A stretch of DNA of 64,000 nucleotides from Mesodorylaimus sp. YZB2_4 (taxonomy: Eukaryota; Nematoda; Enoplea; Dorylaimida; Dorylaimidae). Of this stretch, positions 61,311 through 64,000 are shown one piece after another. Both the position numbers and the translations under genes were made by a program. The DNA lies in assembly GCA_030248295.1 (NCBI GenBank), contig JASANH010001213.1, positions 806,001-870,000 of the forward strand. The letters run 5' to 3'. Position 1 is the stretch's first letter; every line of letters begins with the position of its first letter. The notes below the pieces were generated by a model. That model was not told the origin of the DNA. It worked only from the letters and a program-made list of their open reading frames with translations, and did no database searches.

Positions 61311-61799
61311 AATTATAGACCACTTTCTTGGGAAAAACTTCTTTGAGCAGTTTGAAGCAGTCATATTTAAGGGACCGCCTAAACTGCTCGCTACTGACAG
61401 TGGGTAGCTCGACTAGGAACTGACGGGTGAGCCCTATAGCAGACAGCTTATTAACCATGCGCTTGTCACTGGCTCACACCAGTTATTCTTTGCCCAGGAG
61501 GAAAACGAAACAAATGCCCTTTTCGATTTGTACAAAGCCTGTTTCTTAATGGAAACCCAAGGAAAATGTACTCGTACGTGCTAGATGGAATTAGACAGAT
61601 CTTTTTCTGGTAAGCTCATCCAACCAATCAATAGTCAATCAAGATTTGGAAAATGTGGTTAGACGACATGCTTGTAGCAGAGAGACGATTAAGAACAAAA
61701 TCCTTGAATTAAATTGCCCGTTTTTTCCCACTGCACCATTGCGCCCAAACTATCCCTGCAATCAACAGCTGCACCAGATTTTTTTCAAATTGTCAAACC

Positions 61800-61890
61800 T
61801 TCTAAGCAGGGTTGTGCGGGAACCATCACACACAGCAGCGTGCCTCTGCGCGCCTCCACTAGGAGCACCTCCACACGAGAGCACCATGGA
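61800..61890 (-). repeat. Dispersed repeat family D fragment (antisense)
   Basis: The plus strand reads CACACAGCAGCGTGCCTCTG, CCTCCACTAGGAGCACCTCC and ACACGAGAGCACCATGGACA, matching minus-strand family D sequence near 18200 and, in complement, 63080-63130. Only this block is present. Confidence 0.55.
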
Positions 61891-61921
61891 CACGCGAGCC
61901 TCGGTTTGTCAGTTGGCCAAA

Positions 61922-61981
61922 GTCGGTGCTTGGGCAGTTGGTGGCGGGCCAGTTGGTGCGTCGGCAGTTGGTGCTTGGGCC
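61922..61981. repeat. 15-bp minisatellite, four units
   Basis: Four consecutive 15-mers of the form GTTGGTGCTTGGGCA with one to five changes each (GTCGGTGCTTGGGCA, GTTGGTGGCGGGCCA, GTTGGTGCGTCGGCA, GTTGGTGCTTGGGCC). The length is a multiple of three, which keeps a chance reading frame open across it. Confidence 0.75.
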
Positions 61982-62029
61982 AGCTACCCTGACAATGAGG
62001 CCGCAGTCTGTTCCAGCTGAGGATGGCAG

Positions 62030-62410
62030 TAGTAAGCTCGTTCTCATCGTCAGAGTGGGAATCGGTCTTCGACGGCGGTTTAGTAAGTCCGTCGCTGGCC
62101 TCGCACACCTGGCTCTGGTCGACTCACGCAGTACCGTCGAGTGGTGAACGCTGAACGAAAAGAGAATCAGGAAACTGATCGTGAACACCAGTCGAGAAGA
62201 TCCCTCCAATGTCGCCCGCTATTATCACGCTGGCGCAGGATGCCCTTTGAAAAGACGCCCCCAGGGAATGCGTCAGAGGGAACCTGCAGTACGATGGACG
62301 CCTCAATGTCACCTTCATCAAACTGCTGGATGGCTACAGGCGAAACAGGAGAAAAAGTCCAACGAGGAAATTAGAACGGCACAGGGCCAAACCCACAAAA
62401 TTCTATATAA
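62030..62410 (+). repeat. Dispersed repeat family D copy
   Basis: Contains CGGTCTTCGACGGCGGTTTAG and CGTCGCTGGCCTCGCACACC (also on the minus strand near 29110-29170), then GAGAATCAGGAAACTGATCG, GAAGATCCCTCC, CAGGATGCCCTTTG and a 3' end GGCCAAACCCACAAAATTCT. The same end occurs at 63204-63225, which marks the element's 3' terminus. Confidence 0.6.
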
Positions 62411-62984
62411 AAAGCAAATCATTGCCTGCGCGTTCACACACAGGTGAAATCCCCTCCCTGTCTTGCGCCAGATATGTCAAGACACATAAAGAGCTAAATA
62501 GAAACCAATGTGATTACTGTTTAGTGTCATAGCCAACCAGCACAGTATCCCCTCTGGGCTCAAGATTTGATTGGTGCTCTTGACTGATAATTCCGAACTT
62601 CTTTCTACAAACGTTACGGTACATAAAAAGTTTCTGAGTGATCATGTGATGTGGTATATTCCAACCATATAAAACAATGTTTTGGGATTGGTGTTGTGCA
62701 TAGCCGGCCTGCAGTCAAACCTTATTATTGAGGCCGATGGGACCAGCCACTCGACAGCTTCCCTCTGTGTGTCTGCAATTGGAACACCTCTGCTCGAAAA
62801 CATCCTGAAGTGGATGCCAACTTCTGGCTCTAAACCCTGTCAGTGTCCGACAGCTGAGAATGTCTGATCGTTTGGCTTCCGTCTCCACTTGGAGCTCGCT
62901 ACCAAGCAATAGGGATGGACAAACTCAGGCCTGCTCTCATTGGCCGGCGCGTGGTATGGGTCTTGACCGTCAACCGTCAAGTGG

Positions 62985-63235
62985 CGGACGAGAAGAGAAT
63001 CAGGAAACTGGTCCTAACCACCACTCGGGAAGGTCCCTCCCTTCTGGCCCAGTATCATCATTGGACGCTGGTGCTGATACAGGATGCCGTCGTGTGGAGG
63101 TGCTCCTGGTGGCGACACACAGAGTGCTTTTCATGTCATGACTGCTGCCCGGCTATACGCAAAACGGGTTGGAAGTCCTGCGGGGATATTGAGGCGGCGC
63201 TAAGCCCAACCCACAAAATTTTTTTTTAAAACAAA
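62985..63235 (+). repeat. Dispersed repeat family D copy with A/T-rich 3' end
   Basis: Blocks GAGAATCAGGAAACTGGTCC, GGAAGGTCCCTCCCTTCTGG, CCCAGTATCATCATTGGACG, CAGGATGCCGTCGTGTGGAGG, TGCTCCTGGTGGCGACACAC and the terminus CCCAACCCACAAAATTTTTT. This is the most complete copy and shows the sense direction by its tail. The tail and the multiple truncated copies suggest retroposition. Confidence 0.6.
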
Positions 63236-63329
63236 GTCCTACTCTATTAGCTTCCTGGGAAAAAAGGATGACACTAAGCCCTGTCTTGTCGTGCCTGGTA
63301 TGCGAGGTCAGGGAGGGTTTATGGTTCAC

Positions 63330-63440
63330 AAACCGACCTCCGTCACCAGGAATTGAACACGGGGCGAGCCAAGCAGCTCGCTGCCAAGCAATATGCGTAG
63401 ACAAACGCCGAACTGCTGCACCAACGGGTCGCTCCAGTTG
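63330..63440 (-). repeat. tRNA-like block, SINE head
   Basis: On the minus strand GTTGGTGCAGCAGTTCGGCG (A-box-like) is followed by TTGCTTGGCAGCGAGCTG and CCGTGTTCAATTCCTGG (B-box-like). TTGCTTGGCAG is also present at the same place in SINE family A, so the head is related. Confidence 0.5.
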
Positions 63441-64000
63441 TGATATACACTCTTTGCACATGTGGGGTATCTAGCTTGGTGTCGGTACGACCACACTATC
63501 GGTGAATAGCAGCGTAGAGTTCACATATTATTCCGGTTTACGGGCACCTCTACGGGTCGAAAATGCTGAGGACGTGGCCGGTACCGACCAACTGCACCAG
63601 CCGATGTTCATCGACAGGCTAAGCAGATATTCTCCTGGTTCAGGTGGAGAGGGTCGTGGTGGTCACCTATAAAACCAGTAAGGGGACAATCACTTTTGGC
63701 GATCTGATCTGGGCGCCAGAGTGGACGAAGATACATGGAAGTACTCGTGCAGTCTCGTGCCATGGCGGCACGTCAGAGAGGGAAGCACCCGCTCGAAGAG
63801 GTGCGTGCTCACAGATGGCGATGGAAAGGTAAAAATACAGAATTCAGACGGCTTGTTGTGACTTTTGCTGGTTAAGGGCATCTGGAAGTCGTGGAGTGTG
63901 GCAGTTGCGTCAGTGGGGAGGAGTCATGGCAGTATAAGAACAGGCCCCTGGGTGAGAATAATGCTCTCCCTCACTTTACTTCGTTCAATTCGTTTCCATA

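Larger units (their letters stand above)
61311..64000. other. Repeat-rich flank, no gene supported
   Basis: The left few hundred bases should hold the receptor promoter. From about 61800 the sequence is a patchwork of dispersed repeat family D, a 15-bp minisatellite and a tRNA-like block (63330-63440, minus strand). Open frames here (124, 107, 106 codons) cross these repeats. The last 300 bp contain no recognisable element. Confidence 0.5.

Noticed and set aside
61922..61981. CRISPR-like array
   Set aside because: The 15-bp units are directly adjacent with no spacers, and the genome is animal.
61646..62020. 124-codon frame with VGAWAVGG repeats
   Set aside because: The repeats are a 15-bp minisatellite whose length keeps the frame open, and the rest is dispersed repeat.
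63330..63440. Functional tRNA genes at this and other tRNA-like sites (6246-6345, 44815-44930)
   Set aside because: Only A-box and B-box resemblances are present; complete acceptor and anticodon stems cannot be drawn, and the heads recur as SINEs.

Overview
The window is metazoan nuclear DNA, most likely from a small protostome invertebrate and possibly a nematode or other ecdysozoan. Evidence: genes with short GT-AG introns (often 50-66 bp), standard code, animal-only families (G-protein alpha subunits, tetraspanin, NMDA-type glutamate receptor, peptide GPCRs, a gustatory-receptor-like protein, an allatostatin-C-like peptide), and many degenerate transposons and tRNA-derived SINEs. Several orphan 7TM receptors recall nematode serpentine receptors, and a short (TTAGGC)n-like tract at 48205-48226 matches the nematode telomere unit, but neither settles the phylum.

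Layout. 1-3058: decayed, truncated Ty3/Gypsy-type gag-pol. 3644-22623: chemoreceptor-like region with a small 8-cysteine secreted protein (minus), an intact 7TM receptor (6528-7511) and its broken paralogue (12533-13494), a solo LTR with target duplications (10325-10758), a SINE nested in a MITE (14105-14948), an FMRFamide-receptor-like GPCR (15869-17146), a second 8-cysteine protein (19129-19470) and a three-exon divergent GPCR (20993-22623). 23522-28003: PPP2R3C (PP2A B''-gamma) with a repeat-filled 3 kb intron. 29615-31110: four-exon tetraspanin. 34900-35470: LINE 3' fragment. 36003-37058: single-exon membrane C-type lectin. 38658-39647: another orphan GPCR. 40747-41121: a two-exon allatostatin-C/somatostatin-like neuropeptide precursor whose signal peptide lies on a separate short exon. 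42006-44290: a divergent, apparently functional Gi/o-class alpha subunit without an N-myristoylation glycine. 45251-46795: a four-exon gustatory-receptor-like gene. 50819-54837: canonical G alpha o (354 aa). 56836-61310: a 13-exon NMDA-receptor GluN2-like subunit, convergent with G alpha o, with unusual pore and ligand residues. 61320-64000: overlapping dispersed repeats.

Functionally, about half the genes belong to neuronal or chemosensory signalling: receptors, a peptide ligand, two Gi/o-class transducers and an ionotropic receptor. There is no sign of operons; genes are separate and on both strands. The most notable items are the peptide precursor, the divergent G alpha with five downstream exons identical in length to G alpha o, the paired 8-cysteine secreted proteins and the NMDA-like receptor with a substituted pore asparagine. 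Exon models were made by hand from splice motifs, reading phase and recalled family patterns; no database search was run.
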